This document shows, piece by piece, positions 28,667 to 39,734 of a stretch of DNA of 64,000 nt. The DNA lies in NCBI GenBank assembly GCA_028752905.1, contig JAQNBH010000022.1:992001-1056000 (forward strand), given 5' to 3'. The notes under the pieces were generated by a model, which saw nothing but the letters and a program-made list of their open reading frames with translations, ran no database searches and was not told where the DNA came from. A program made the position numbers and the translations under genes. Every line of letters starts with the position of its first letter. Within the stretch, counting starts at the first letter, position 1. This stretch comes from Cladorhizidae sp. MBARI D1340-BT2. Taxonomy: Eukaryota > Porifera > Demospongiae > Poecilosclerida > Cladorhizidae.

Positions 28667-31600
28667 GTAAAATTGCTACTGTACTTTTCTACTTGTACAC
28701 TTTATTGAATAAGCAGATCAAGCAATCCTGGTAGATTACTAGACTCAAATCTTCTCAAGCTGCAAAGAAAGGCTACTGGCCAACAAGTTGGGACATTCTT
28801 CTATGAGAGTACAAAAGAGCTGGTGCTGGATTACAAAGCTTCTCCTAATAGATTTGATTACTTGATAGCTTGTCAATTCATCATGGAATAACCTTTTTTG
28901 GGCCGAATGGTTAATCTATTCAGAAGAAGCAGCCATCAAATCAACTCATGTTATAGTTCTTTCATTGATCCCTTAAACTCTACTGACCTTCCTGATGACC
29001 AACTTTCAGAACATTGATTGTCTTGTGCACCGTGGATTACATAGAACACCCAGTTGGATAGGTATTATGATAAAGTGGAGACTTGTCCATTGGTTAAATA
29101 ACACCAGGAACTCCACTGCCATGTGACCTAATCATTCTAATCATGAAGGAATAGAAAATTAAACCAGAGACATATCAAAGTGCATTAGACATTGTTCTAG
29201 TGGTGCTGTAGACCATTCTTCCAACCCAATCTTTGGGCGATGGACTGAACCTATTATTGGGGACATGCCAATTCCATCCAGGAAGTTCTGAACTTTAATT
29301 GAGATAGTAATACCTAAAGGTAATTCAGTATATTCTCTGAGAACATGCTACAGAAATTCTCTAGTCAGTTTTCAGTTCCTCGATGTCCTTCATTGACAGT
29401 GCAGTCTCCTGGCACCAACAACTATTTTTAGCAATGGTGCTGGATTACAAGGCTTCTCCCTTCTCAAATTCCTTGAGCAGCAGAGCCAACCTAACCAGAA
29501 GAATGCCAATGAAAAAGTCAGCTTAAAGTTAAGCACCTAGAGGCAGAAGTATTTTACCAGTTATTTTCACACAATTGCCTGTTCAAGCCTTGCAAACGTT
29601 AAATTGAGAATGAATTGTAGTGAAGGAAGGAGGATACAATGTTTTTAATGAATCTCAGGGCAGCACCATTATGTTAAAATCCTTCTATCAAGTGAAATGC
29701 AGCTGGCAGATGTTCAATCCGGAGTTATAGGTCATTTTACTCTCAACTGCTTGTGATTAAACCACTAGCAGCATTGGAACCAGGTATATGATGGTAGTTA
29801 GTATTGATATCAGCCTAGTTCATGTCTCCATACCCATGTCCTAAATGAGATCATGCTCATGTCTCTGGAACTCGAGTGATCATCACTGGCTGCTGATGAG
29901 TTGAAAGGGAATCGATGCGATGAGCACATACTGCTTTAGCTTTTCACCACAACCTCCATGATATCCAAATAGAACCACAACCAATTTATGTAGACAGACC
30001 AGGAGATGGTGGAAAAGAGTACTTGTGCATTTGGTAGGTTCTGTATTTAGAATAGTCTTCTTTTGTGCAAGCTTCTGCATCTCAGAGAAAGAGTATACTA
30101 TCTATGGGCTCCGATTTGTCTCGGAATGGCTTTGCTCAATTCCACCAGTTATTGGCCTTGTAGTAATATATACTGCTTGGCATGATTATTTCAATTTGAA
30201 TCTTGGAAATGTCTCCCATTGTTGTGCTAATGGCTGCTGTGCTGTGATAATTATAAATATGCCATGTATGAGACTGTTATGGAGATCCTTATTGTTAAGT
30301 ATGTGCTTGATAACCTGGCCGAAAATAGTTTTAGAAAATACCTAGAGGACTTGTAACTTATTCAATGCATCTTCACCCACTTGTTTGTATCATCTCCTCT
30401 CATTCTGTCGTGTTACTTTGTAACACCATCACATAAGGTGAGTTTGTTGTACCTTGCAAACACTTGTATTTATATTTGACTAAATGTCTTTCTATTGCTG
30501 TGTCATGCCCTACATTCACATAACGTATTTGACATACTTAGATGAGGTCATCTGTATTATTTTAACTTCTGTCATGTGCTGTGCAAGATCTGGATAAAAC
30601 CTCTGAGCTGGATGGTTTATCGTATTAATTTTTTTGTGACATGATACATATTGAGAATTTATACATGTAATAAATGAGATATACGAGTAAAAATATTAGT
30701 GTACATAAAATAATTAAGTTTTTCAGCAATGGCGGTTAGTTTATGACCATGCCTTGGTTCTTCTATGCAGTAGATTTATTACAAGATTGTTTGAGTTGAA
30801 TCCTATAATATAGCAGAAAAACAGCTTGTGAATAATTATAAAAACATTACCGGTTCCACGCAGAAAGTCCTAGATTCAGAGGAGTTTCTTGATATTGTCT
30901 TCAGCCATATCGCAGTTGCACTGGTGAATGTGTTGGACTTTATGCTATATTTTGTTTTGTCCTCTTAGCAATCTTGAGGTTGGTGGCCACTATCTACCCT
31001 TGCCGGCCAGTTCATGTGAACTGGAGAGCAAATATGCAGAGAATCTGTCGAGTGCTATTATTCATGTTGGCCATTGCTTTCATGGCACAATGCTGCATAC
31101 ATAAAAATGCCCACATGATCTGAATGATATGCTGATATTGCGGTAGAAGTTTGGAGGAGGTGATATTGCACAGTTTGTCTGTTAGAAGTTACCATTGCAA
31201 TATCTTTGCCATCTTCATATAATCTGTGCTATACGGTATACTGGTTAAAAAGATGTGAGTATTGATTATGGAACCACCAGCCTAACACAATCTTACTCAG
31301 TTACAGTTGGTTGATGTGTTAACCAGGTGGTAGGCTATAACTCAGTAATTATACTTTTCACTAAAGTTTAAAAAATTGTGTCAAATACAATTTATACAAG
31401 CTGATTTTATTCTTCGTATTAGTTCTCTATAAGAGAGTATTTAGACACAACATCTGAACTTAAAATATTGGTGATGTAAGTCAGGAAGAGCTGTGAAGAT
31501 ATTTTCTGAGTTGAGTAGAATGGAATTAGTGTCATAGCCTACCCACACTAGGAGGAGGATGGTAATCAGAATGAATTTGAAGATGGTGAAGTGTTAAAAA

Positions 31601-31971
31601 TATTGATAAACATGATATAGAATCCCTATAGATTTTTCCAACTTTTTGAATTGTGCTTGGACTGATGGACAACATGTGCTTAATAGCCACTTTTATTCCA
31701 CTACTAATTGATCCATAAAATGAGCACACAAGATGTTTGCTCCTGGAAAACCCCTAGTGTTGCACAAGAAAAGTTGAGCCTTCTTACATTCATAAAGAGA
31801 TAATAGCAAGTTTATAGTTTCACATGTTTTTCCAGATTTTCAACAAAACGCTTTTTTCAAAATTATGCTAGAATAATCCTCCTAGACTTAATTGAATTAC
31901 ATTGTGTCCCTGTCTAATAGACTTGCATAATTGTGGTTTCTCTATGTGAGAAGGAAATGTTAACCTGAAAC
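28667..31971 (+). mobile_element. Gy-A, 5'-truncated Ty3/gypsy copy, shared 3.4-kb block copy 1
   Basis: From agtaaaattgctactg to about 32093 this stretch is collinear with 46232-49650 on the same strand, with scattered substitutions and small indels. Its left end encodes a broken RNase H-like stretch: the words ELVLDYKASPN and LIACQFIME sit where Ty3/gypsy elements have the LVLACDASP and LSHxME motifs, with the first catalytic Asp replaced. Stops are frequent. Beyond about 28900 I do not recognise coding sequence, apart from a short hydrophobic frame near the right end. Start and end are defined only by comparison of the two copies. Confidence 0.75.
30908..31123 (+). pseudogene. Short frame with two hydrophobic segments, unrecognised
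   Basis: About 70 codons are open from YRSCTGECVGL to a TGA stop. Two segments look membrane-spanning (CFVLLAILRLVAT and VLLFMLAIAFMAQCC), separated by a basic loop with RPVHVNWR. The partner copy at 48405-48677 keeps the first segment but is frameshifted after it. A cttcag just upstream could be a splice acceptor, so this may be an exon remnant. I do not recognise the family, and no start codon is evident. Confidence 0.35.
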
Positions 31972-33756
31972 TTAACTCTTTGAATGCGGTGGACATAATA
32001 TAATTATATCCCACAAAAATTGCACTCATACTGGTGGACATAATATATCCGTAAAGGACTAATGAGGATGATGCTGCTTATTAGTACAGCGAGTCACGAA
32101 GTATCTGCTTATTGATACATCTGCTCAGAGTGGTTAATTTACTTGTACTAACCTGGAATTATCAACTATCTATGGATAAACCATGGTTATGTATGGTGGT
32201 TATGTACCTTCACTTTAGATCCTTAGATGATAGTGTATTGTGCTGAATACAAGTGATGGATAGAATATAATAGAGCTGAAGTGCTGTGTATGTTAGAAGG
32301 AGAGATGACATTGATGATGATTTTGGTGGATATATTGATGAGAATTATTGTGAAGGTGTGGAGGATGGTAAAGAGGGTGTGGATATGGTGAAGAGGTTGT
32401 GGAAAGTGTTAATGATGAAGTAGGTATAGTTCCAGTGAAAGTTCAAGCAGCACCAGTGCCATCAGATACAGTGCCATCAGGTCCAGTGCCATCAACTACA
32501 GTGCCCGCAGCTCCAGTGCCAGCAGCTCCAGTGTTGAGATCTCATTCAGTCAGACATCTGCTTGCACTGTTGATATGGAAGGAAAAGAGCCCTTTGAGTT
32601 TGCTCAGCTTTTTCGCGATGACACTATCCTAAGGAGAATTGTGGAGTAAACAAATTTGTATGCAGACAAATTTATAGCTTCAAATCAAGACCTACCTCCT
32701 CGATCTAGAGTGAGATATTTGGATTGGAATGCATGCACAGTTAGCGAGATAAAGAGGTTCATTGTCCTCATTATTGCCATAACGTGGACAATCATACCAG
32801 CTTGGTAGAGAAATTGCCGTTGATGAATCAATGATTGGATTTAAGGAGAGGGTCTGGTTCATCCAGGAATCCCAAAAAGTGGGGCACGAAAGCTTTTGTC
32901 CTGGGAGACAGCTCTTGTGGATATACCTACAGTTGGAAGCTGTATGTAGGTGAGGAGACTTTAGTATACACACAATAATATGATATATAGACTTGTACTC
33001 ACTCTAAAAAAAGTAGTGGCTATGTGGTACAGTTTGGATGAACAGGGGGGTTGTACCTGCATGTATCAAGGCAAAAGACAAAATGAAAAAGGGTGAGATC
33101 AAGTCTGTAAGTACAAATGATGTCATTGCCTTGAAATGGATGGACAAGAGAGCTGTGACCATTCTGAGTACTATCCACGATGATAGCACTATAACAAAGA
33201 GGAGGAGAACAAGGATGTCAGCAAATGGCATTGAGAAGGTCATAAAGCCAACAGCCATTGTCAAGTACAATAGTCATATGGGTGTGGGTGAAAAATCCAA
33301 TCAGCTGATGAGTTACTATATAGGAGACAGAAATGGTGTAAACGGGCAGCTTTTCATCTCCTCAAACTGGCATTGGTAAATGCATACATAATATATAAAG
33401 GGACACCTTCGACTGGCCGAAAAGTAACATACTAGTCCTTCTTAGTGAAGGTTGCTGTCGGATTTCTTCAGGCATGCCTGACAGAAGCTCAGCTTGATGA
33501 AGTGTCCATCCTTCACAATCACCCATGGCTGAACCAGCCAGACTTAGAGGAAGGCACTTCATAGAGCACCTTCCCCCAAATAGCAATGGCAACATCCCTG
33601 TGTGCTTGCTACCTGTGCAGCAACAAAAAAGGAAGATGTAAAGTCAGAAATTCATTTAGATGTAAGATTTTTGAAGTAGCTTTATGTATTACACCTTGCT
33701 TTGAACTATACCACACAAAAGTTAGTCCTATGCATCACTTACCATCTATTATATAA
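31972..33756 (+). pseudogene. Dead piggyBac-type transposase (element 1)
   Basis: This would have been a cut-and-paste transposase that excises and inserts DNA at TTAA sites. A TTAA at 31972-31975 followed by ctctttgaatgcgg looks like a piggyBac end. The coding part shows in order: an acidic N terminus (DDIDDDFGGYIDENYCEG, about 32300), a Val-Pro-rich linker, the conserved FEFAQLFRDD and TNLYADKF words, the first catalytic Asp in AVDESMIGFK (about 32820), KKWGTKAFVLGDSS after a frameshift, CGTVWMNRG, IALKWMDKR, and a C-terminal Cys ring ending CITPCFELYHTK. The segment that should carry the second catalytic Asp is missing between 32975 and 33020. The third site reads MGVGEKSNQ where family members have GGVDxxDQ. 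There is at least one in-frame stop (after RRIVE) and several frameshifts, so it cannot be active. No 3' TTAA end was found. Confidence 0.88.
32455..32533 (+). repeat. 15-bp minisatellite in the piggyBac N terminus
   Basis: About five copies of a 15-bp unit (agtgccatcagatac and variants) encode a VPSxT/VPAAP repeat. The length is a multiple of three, so the reading frame is kept. This is a likely disordered linker between the acidic N terminus and the transposase core. Confidence 0.75.
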
Positions 33757-33889
33757 TAACTCTTTTTTTTATTTATTGTCATCATTTTCTTTCTTCACTT
33801 TTTCTTGATTATTTTTTTCTTCCAATAGCACAACTTTTACCAGTCCCAAACTATGACTATGAAAAATATTTATAGTGGATATGTAATAT
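33757..33889. other. T-rich spacer, no gene seen
   Basis: Pyrimidine-rich AT sequence follows the piggyBac stop codon. No TTAA-bounded inverted end matching the left end is visible here. Confidence 0.5.
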
Positions 33890-34255
33890 AAATGCATAGT
33901 TGGTAGGTAGATCATAGCTAGCTGAGCTGAAATATCTAGCACTGGCTATAGAATACCTTGGTTTGCTTGACAGTCTACTAGCTACCTGTAATGCTAGCTA
34001 TTGCTGGCTATACATCAGCTAAAACTGCCTTCTTCAAATGCTAGCTAATTTGGTCATCTAAATCTGCAAACTTCAAGTGCTAGCGAATTTGCAGATCAAT
34101 TAAAACTGCCTATACACTTCAAGCGCTAGCTAATTTGCTAGTTATAATGATCATCTAAAACTGCCAACGTCAAGCGCTAGCTAATTTGCTAGTTATAAAG
34201 TTCAGCTAAACACTTCAAGCAGCGCCATCTAATTTGCTAGCTATAATGATCAACA
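33890..34255. repeat. ctagcta-rich minisatellite, left arm
   Basis: Degenerate units of about 45-50 bp share cttcaagcgctagctaattt followed by gctagttataatgatcatc and taaaactgcc. About six to seven units are present. The same repeat occurs in reverse complement at 39275-39610, so the two arrays form inverted arms around 5 kb of mixed fragments. Confidence 0.8.
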
Positions 34256-35279
34256 GGATCTGCTATGAACATCTACAACTCTCACTGCCACTTCTTCTCC
34301 CTATCTTAACATGGATATCAAACTCTGCATGAAGCAGATGACCATTCCCAACTGCTGGAGGATGTTTTCTGAACACAGGAAAGGGTGACCGGTCCTCTCC
34401 AGATATGTACCGAGGGATCGCCCTTCTGAACACACTCTTCAAAACAATAACCTCTCTTATCAACTACCGTTTTCACCAGATCATCCCTCTCCTACCATCT
34501 GAGCAGAATGGCTTCCAACAAGGTAAAAGGACTCAGGAATCCATTTTCAAACTCATTTCCACAATTAAAGAGAACCTCCAGGAAAAGAAAGGGCACATGT
34601 ATGCACTCTTTGTTGACTTCCAGAAAGCTTTCGATCTAGTCAACCATCCCCTTCGCTTGGAGAAGCTTAAGTCACAGTTCGGGATAAAAGGACGCACCCT
34701 TGGGTTCACAAAAAATTTCCTTGCTGGAAATAAAATCAGGATCACTGATGGATTTACCACCTCTGAGCCCATCCTCCAGTTACGAGGGATTTTACATGGA
34801 GACTCCCTATCCCCGACTCTATTCATCACTATATTGCAGACCTCGCCACCCTCCTTCGCGATACTGGCTCATTTTATGCAGACAATCTAGTGATATACTC
34901 CAGAGATAAGGTGTCAGTAGAAGCAGCACTCCATTCTCTGGATGAGTGGTGCACCCAAAACCACCTGGCCCTGAATATATCAAAGACAAAGGTGATAAAG
35001 TTCACGAAAGGATGACGTAGATCCAGAAACGATACCTTCTTTTACAGAGGATCAATGATTGAAGTGACCAATTCATATGAATATCTTGGTGTGACTCTCC
35101 AACCAACTCTGACTTTTACCAGGCATGTAGAGAAAAAGAAAAAGAAGGCCCTTCCTGTGATAGGAAGTCTTCAGAAGCTTCACCTCGTGAGCATAGTTTG
35201 CGCCATCAAGATATTTTATATGAAGCTATTTCCTGCTGAAATAACGCCGCGCAAGCGTATGCCGGAATTAATTGAGTAA
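34247..35279 (+). pseudogene. LINE (non-LTR) reverse transcriptase fragment
   Basis: This is a remnant of a self-copying non-LTR retrotransposon; the enzyme would copy the element RNA into DNA at a nicked target. In order one sees the KGDRSSPDMYRGIALLN entry motif (about 34380), SEQNGFQQGKRT, motif A as FVDFQKAFDLVNH (34610), motif B as GILHGDSLSPTLF, motif C as FYADNLVIYS (34875) and YEYLGVTLQPTLTF (35085). Motif C should read YADD, so one catalytic Asp is replaced by Asn. Motifs lie in different frames. No endonuclease domain, 3' tail or poly-A is visible, so both ends are truncated. The layout suits a Jockey/CR1-like or RTE-like clade, which I cannot decide. Confidence 0.85.
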
Positions 35280-35294
35280 TTCGTTTTATTAGCC

Positions 35295-36262
35295 TGAGAG
35301 AAAAACACCTTGGGCTCTTGAAGTCATGGGACGCTTCAGGACTCAACCAGGTTAGCGTGTTGATAGCTTACATGGCCCTTGAAGTCATGGGACAGCTTCT
35401 TTGCTTCAGGGCTCAACTAGGTTAGCGTGTTGCTAGCTTACCTGGCTACTTCTAAACAAAGCACACTAAGTTTGTTTTGCTTTTAGCGATCTCTGCGGTC
35501 TGTTGGCTTCGAAATCCTTTTACTATAGAGCTAGAGCTGCCATTATGCCATGGTAGTAGTTTCATCCACGTAAATAGTTTCAAAAAGGTAAGCTAGATAA
35601 TTGATTGAGTATATAATTAGTAGTAATTAGTTTTAGTCGCGTGAGAGAAAAACACCGTGGGCACTTCAAGTCATGGGACAGCTTCTTCGCTTCAGGACTC
35701 AACCAGGTTAGCGCTTACATGGCCCTTGAAGTCATCGGACAGCTTCGCTTCAGGGCTCAACTAGGTTAGCGTGTTGCTAGATTACCTGGCTACTTCTAAA
35801 CAAAGTACACTAAGTTTGTTTTGCTTTTAGCGATCTCTGCGGTCTGTTGGCTTCAAAATCTTTTTACTATAGAGCTAGAGCTGCCATTATGCCATGGTAG
35901 TAGTTTCATCCACGTAAATAGTTTCAAAAAGGTAAGCTAGATAATTGATGAGTATATAATTAGTAGTAATTAGTTTTAGTCGCGTGAGAGAAAAACACCG
36001 TGGGCACTTGAAGTCATGGGACAGCTTCTTCGCTTCAGGACTCAACCAGGTTAGCGTGTTGCTAGCTTACCTGGCCCTTGAAGTCATGGGACAGCTTCTT
36101 CGCTTTAGGGCTCAACTAGGTTAGCGTGTAGCTAGTTTACCTGGCAACTTCTAAAGACAGCACACTATGTTTGTTTTGCTTTTAGCGATGTCTGTCGGCT
36201 TCGAGATCTTCTTACTATAGCTACGTAGTTTCATGACGCAAATAGTTCCAAAAAAGTAAGCG
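35295..36262. repeat. Three tandem repeats of about 345 bp
   Basis: Units start at 35295, 35642 and 35985 with tgagagaaaaacacc; the spacings are 347 and 343 bp. The third unit is shorter and more diverged. Each unit carries an internal pair of about 65-bp subrepeats (cttgaagtcatgggacag, then aggttagcgtgttg, then cttacctggc) followed by gtttgttttgcttttagcga. No ORF is conserved. The array directly follows the LINE fragment; whether it belongs to it is unknown. Confidence 0.88.
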
Positions 36263-36386
36263 TGAAGCTTACCTCTGATCAGTATTTTTGTTGTCAGTAA
36301 GTCTGTTCACATTCAAAGGAATGGACATGATGTTACCAATATTTTCAGGACAAGACACATGGATATAAGACGCATGGATATACTGA

Positions 36387-37237
36387 TTAGTTGCTGAGAT
36401 ATTGAATGTCAATAATATATTGTTTTGCTAGGTAGAAGTAAGTTGAGCATGAAACATAATCATATATATAGCTAGCTATTATTATTGAATGTGAGAAATA
36501 GTGTGCCAGCTTGTAGCAGTCCTCTTTTAGGCATAGATGTGGCTTCCCAGGACAGGCATTGCATACCCATATGCTCTGTCGGGAGGGCACACGTTTATTT
36601 GGGCACTAGATGCATCTCGTAGATATATCGCCTCTTGCAGGAAAGTGGTCTAGGCGAGGAAGTGTTGGTGGTAATAGTTCTGTGGCAGAGCTACCTGGCC
36701 TCTGAGAAGAGAGCAGTGGCTGGTTGGTCGACTGAGATAGTGATTGTGGTGGATTTGGTGGCAAGGGTAGGGTTTGTTGAGATCCGTGTTGTGGTTGAGG
36801 TGTGTTGGTTGACGACTGAGATGGTTGTATAGTTGGTGCTATAAGTACATGTATAGCACTGCTGAAGAACATCTATAGTGTATTGACATTGTTATGTATT
36901 GACATGCTTATGTTACATGTTTGTTGTTGTTGTTTCACCCACCTGTAGCAAATGTAAATCCTGGACTGAGCTGTGTACCAGTATCATTCTGACCTATAGG
37001 TGGAGGTAAAGCTCACTCCTCTGAAAATATTTATTCTTGTAAATATAATCATTGAACAATTCATCATAAAGAAACCATTGATGTTGGGGTGAAGTTCTGA
37101 ATCACTTGCTGGAGGAGGTTATACAAGATTTAAAAAACATTACCATTGTCTTCCATAACTTCAAGGTCATCATCACTTCCTTCTGCTATGTATTCAAGGA
37201 TGCTGTTGTCATAACCAGGAAAAAAGTCTACAACACA
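36387..37237 (-). pseudogene. Spliced gene with piggyBac-type C-terminal zinc finger, no catalytic domain
   Basis: Reading leftward, three blocks join in one frame across good splice sites. Block A (37237-37144) follows ttttctctag and encodes an acidic stretch (GYDNSILEYIAEGSDDD). It ends at G/gtaatg with one base left over. Block B (36993-36943) lies between cctatag and gtgggtg, is 51 nt, keeps the phase and encodes QNDTGTQLSPGFTFAT. Block C starts at 36838 after ttatag with TAPTIQPSQSS, a Pro/Ser/Gln-rich linker, then LDHFPARG and Cys pairs (RCI-stop-C, WVCNACPGKPHLC, EDCYKLAH). This resembles the Cys-rich end of piggyBac transposases. The one in-frame TAG (36608-36606) lies inside the first Cys pair. 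No DDE catalytic core is present between the acidic and finger parts. It may be a deletion derivative or a gene derived from a transposon end; no first exon with ATG was identified. Confidence 0.6.
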
Positions 37238-37329
37238 CTAGAGAAAATCTTTTTGTCATTATCACAGTTGTGGGCAGAGCAGCTACAAGTAAACACAGCT
37301 GCAAGATATTAGATTACGCAATGGCCATG

Positions 37330-37432
37330 TAAATATAGCGCGATAAAGTGATTAGTGTTTCTACGCGACAAAAGTCGCTATCGTCGTTACGGACAATTAA
37401 AATGTGCGCGTGAAAAGTCGCTAAAGAGTTAA
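37330..37432 (-). mobile_element. piggyBac-like element end with TTAA (element 2)
   Basis: Read on the minus strand, TTAA (37429-37432) is followed by ctctttagcgac, close to the TTAActctttgaatgc end of element 1. A hairpin (gcgacaaaagtcgc, about 37356-37369) lies just inside. The end points toward the minus-strand zinc-finger gene, which suggests that gene belongs to this element. The matching opposite end was not found. Confidence 0.5.
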
Positions 37433-37449
37433 GTTGCAATCTTCACAGA

Positions 37450-37993
37450 AGTGGATAGTTTGTCTCGATTTTATGGCAATGGGAAAACCTCACTATTCTC
37501 GCAGGAACAAGCTCTTCTGAAGCCCGATCTTTCTTGTCCCAGCTAGGCAGTCACCTTCCTGCTAATAATGCGCTAGTTCAGAAGCTGCAATCCTTCACCT
37601 TGCATTACATCTATGGTGAAAAGCAGGCACAGTGTCTTGAAGAGGCACGAGCTAATAAATGGAATGCATTGAAGAAAAAGCATACATAAAGACTACCACC
37701 AAATTCCGACTCTATCCTTCCATATTTCAAGAGCCAATTACCAAGTTAGGGTTTTCAAAAATTATACGGAACCTGACTCACCTCCTTCATCATTGGAACA
37801 TTGGTGGAAGAAAGACATGTTAGAAACCATTGTTCCGGTAATTCACTCTAAACCCATGATGCCTGAAGATCTCTTAGTTCTATACCAGATGTACTTAACC
37901 CGAGACTACGAACAAGAAGTACCAGTGCGAGACAATGAAACAGATTCTGATTCTGATTATTCGGCAGATTCTGATGAGAGTGACGAAGTGTAA
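37450..37993 (+). pseudogene. Decayed ORF of an uncharacterised invertebrate repeat-gene family
   Basis: A coding track runs through VDSLSRFYGNGKTSLFSQ, a frameshift, LGSHLPANNALVQKLQSFT, LHYIYGEKQAQCLEEARANK, a TAA stop, LPPNSDSILPYF, a frameshift, ANYQVRVFKNY, and an open stretch (HWWKKDMLETIVPV onward) ending in an acidic tail (ETDSDSDYSADSDESDEV) and TAA. The order of a short helical part, an LPP...RANYQ-like word and a charged end recalls a protein family common in cnidarian and sponge genomes that I know only as uncharacterised. The usual Cys-rich tail is absent. Two frameshifts and one stop show decay. Confidence 0.5.
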
Positions 37994-38961
37994 GATAACA
38001 ACTGAGGAGTGACACGTGTGCATATGTGCGTAAGAAGATTGCAATGAAGATGTGGAAATCTGTAGTACCATTTGTAGCACTGTATGTTAATTATGCATCA
38101 TTGTAATTCACTCAATTTTGTTTTAATTACATATTTTGGGCATTTTCTGGGATTCTGTGAATCTCAGAAGTGTGACAGGTAAGTTGAGATGCTCAAAAAA
38201 CCACATAATAAATGCTTTGGGTGAGTTTTAGGATGAAAAATGGCAAAAAACTGTCAAAAAATTCTGTTTCCATGGCAACCATTTAGAAAAACGCTCTCTA
38301 GCGAGAGTTCCCCGCCATTTCTGAAAGGGTATAGAAGCTTATTTTGAAGATAATGTTAATCAAGAGTCCAACTTAGTTCTCCGCAAATAATTTCGGGACC
38401 CAATATGGTAACCCTACTATAATAATGTTTTTCAGCATAACATGACAAATACTCAGTTATGAGATGATAGTGATATATAATTGATGTATTGAGAACTGAT
38501 GGCTTACCATCTCTGTCACTAGCAGCCATGATTACTTAGTACTATATATATTTAGGTGTTTGTTGGTAGGGTCAACTAAGAAATCTAATTCCACATATGT
38601 AAAGCAGAGTATGTCACATAAAAACACATAAAAATACAATTTGTATTACCTGTTGAATAAGACTTGATTGTACTGTTGGCTGAAATAACTCTTGAGGAGC
38701 GAAGTGTGGTTATGCAAGATGTTAGAATAATTATTTGAATGAAATGCATATATTGTCATAAAGGACTCTGTGCAGAGCACAGCATACCTGAAGTTCATGA
38801 ATGCAGTGAGAGTTCAAAGAAACATGCTCGGAAAGAAGCAGGCATGTCTGGTGATCATGCAGTTATAATTATGTCAATCCTGTGATAAGGTTACATTAGT
38901 GATTTCCCCAACGCGGAGGCTGTTTTTATTGGAATCACCCGTTTTTGAAATCACCTGATGT
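37994..38961. other. Non-coding stretch, little seen
   Basis: AT-rich sequence with a perfect 14-bp palindrome (ctctctagcgagag, about 38293) and no convincing ORF. A small cluster of stops in all frames and no splice-bounded frames suggest intergenic or old repeat DNA. Confidence 0.5.
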
Positions 38962-39010
38962 TTTTATTATTATTATTATTATTAATATTATCATTATTAT
39001 TATTATTAAT
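38962..39010. repeat. (ATT)n microsatellite
   Basis: An imperfect run of att triplets, interrupted by aatattatc, over about 49 bp. Confidence 0.92.
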
Positions 39011-39274
39011 ATGATTTACAGAACATCATGAGGGAAATTGGTGGATGAGATTGTGAAAAGTGCAATTTGATGATAGTAGATGGCTGTGGGCTTACTAGCT
39101 CTGTTACTAGCAGCAGGTGTTTTTTTAGGCTTGAGGTGAGCGTAACAGTGATATTCAGACTAGCTTCTAACTTTCTACCCAACACGAGGCTAGAAGAACC
39201 TTTTGAGATATGGCAAGAGAAGTGAAGCAAGACCCCAAGTAAGTATTATTATGTGGATGAGCTAGCCAGTTTAT

Positions 39275-39610
39275 TACATATATAGTGTGCTCGAAGTTGA
39301 TAGTTTTAGCTAGGTCATTTTTATAGCTAGATAGTTGTATATATTGCTCGAGGTAGCTAGCTGTAGGTCACATTACAGCTAGCTCTCGAAGTAGGCAGTT
39401 GTAGATCATATTTATATAGCTTAGCTAATAATTATTATTAGTAAAGTAAATAATTATAGGTCATCTTTGGCTTGCAAAGTATCTAGCTCTCGAGGTTTAG
39501 TAGTTTAGCCCATCTTTATAGCTAGACAAGTGTATAGGCAGTTTTACTGATCTTTATAACTAGCAAATTAGCTAGCGCTTGAAGTTGGCAGTTTTAAAGA
39601 TCATTATAAC
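39275..39610. repeat. ctagcta-rich minisatellite, right arm (inverted)
   Basis: The reverse complement carries ttcaagcgctagctaatttg, gctagttataaagatc and taaaactgcc, as in the left arm at 33890-34255. Units near 39560-39610 are closest to the left arm. Units toward 39300 have drifted (ctcgaggtagctagctg). Confidence 0.78.
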
Positions 39611-39734
39611 TTCTTTTTTTCCTCAATTTCGTCCCAGCTGGACAGTACATATATTATGCAAGATGCAATGCAAGATGCAAGAATATAGTGTAAGTAAATT
39701 AGATAATAATAATAGCACTAATAGTACAAGAATC

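Noticed and set aside
38293..38306. ctctctagcgagag palindrome as an operator or element end
   Set aside because: An isolated 14-bp palindrome without a partner or context.
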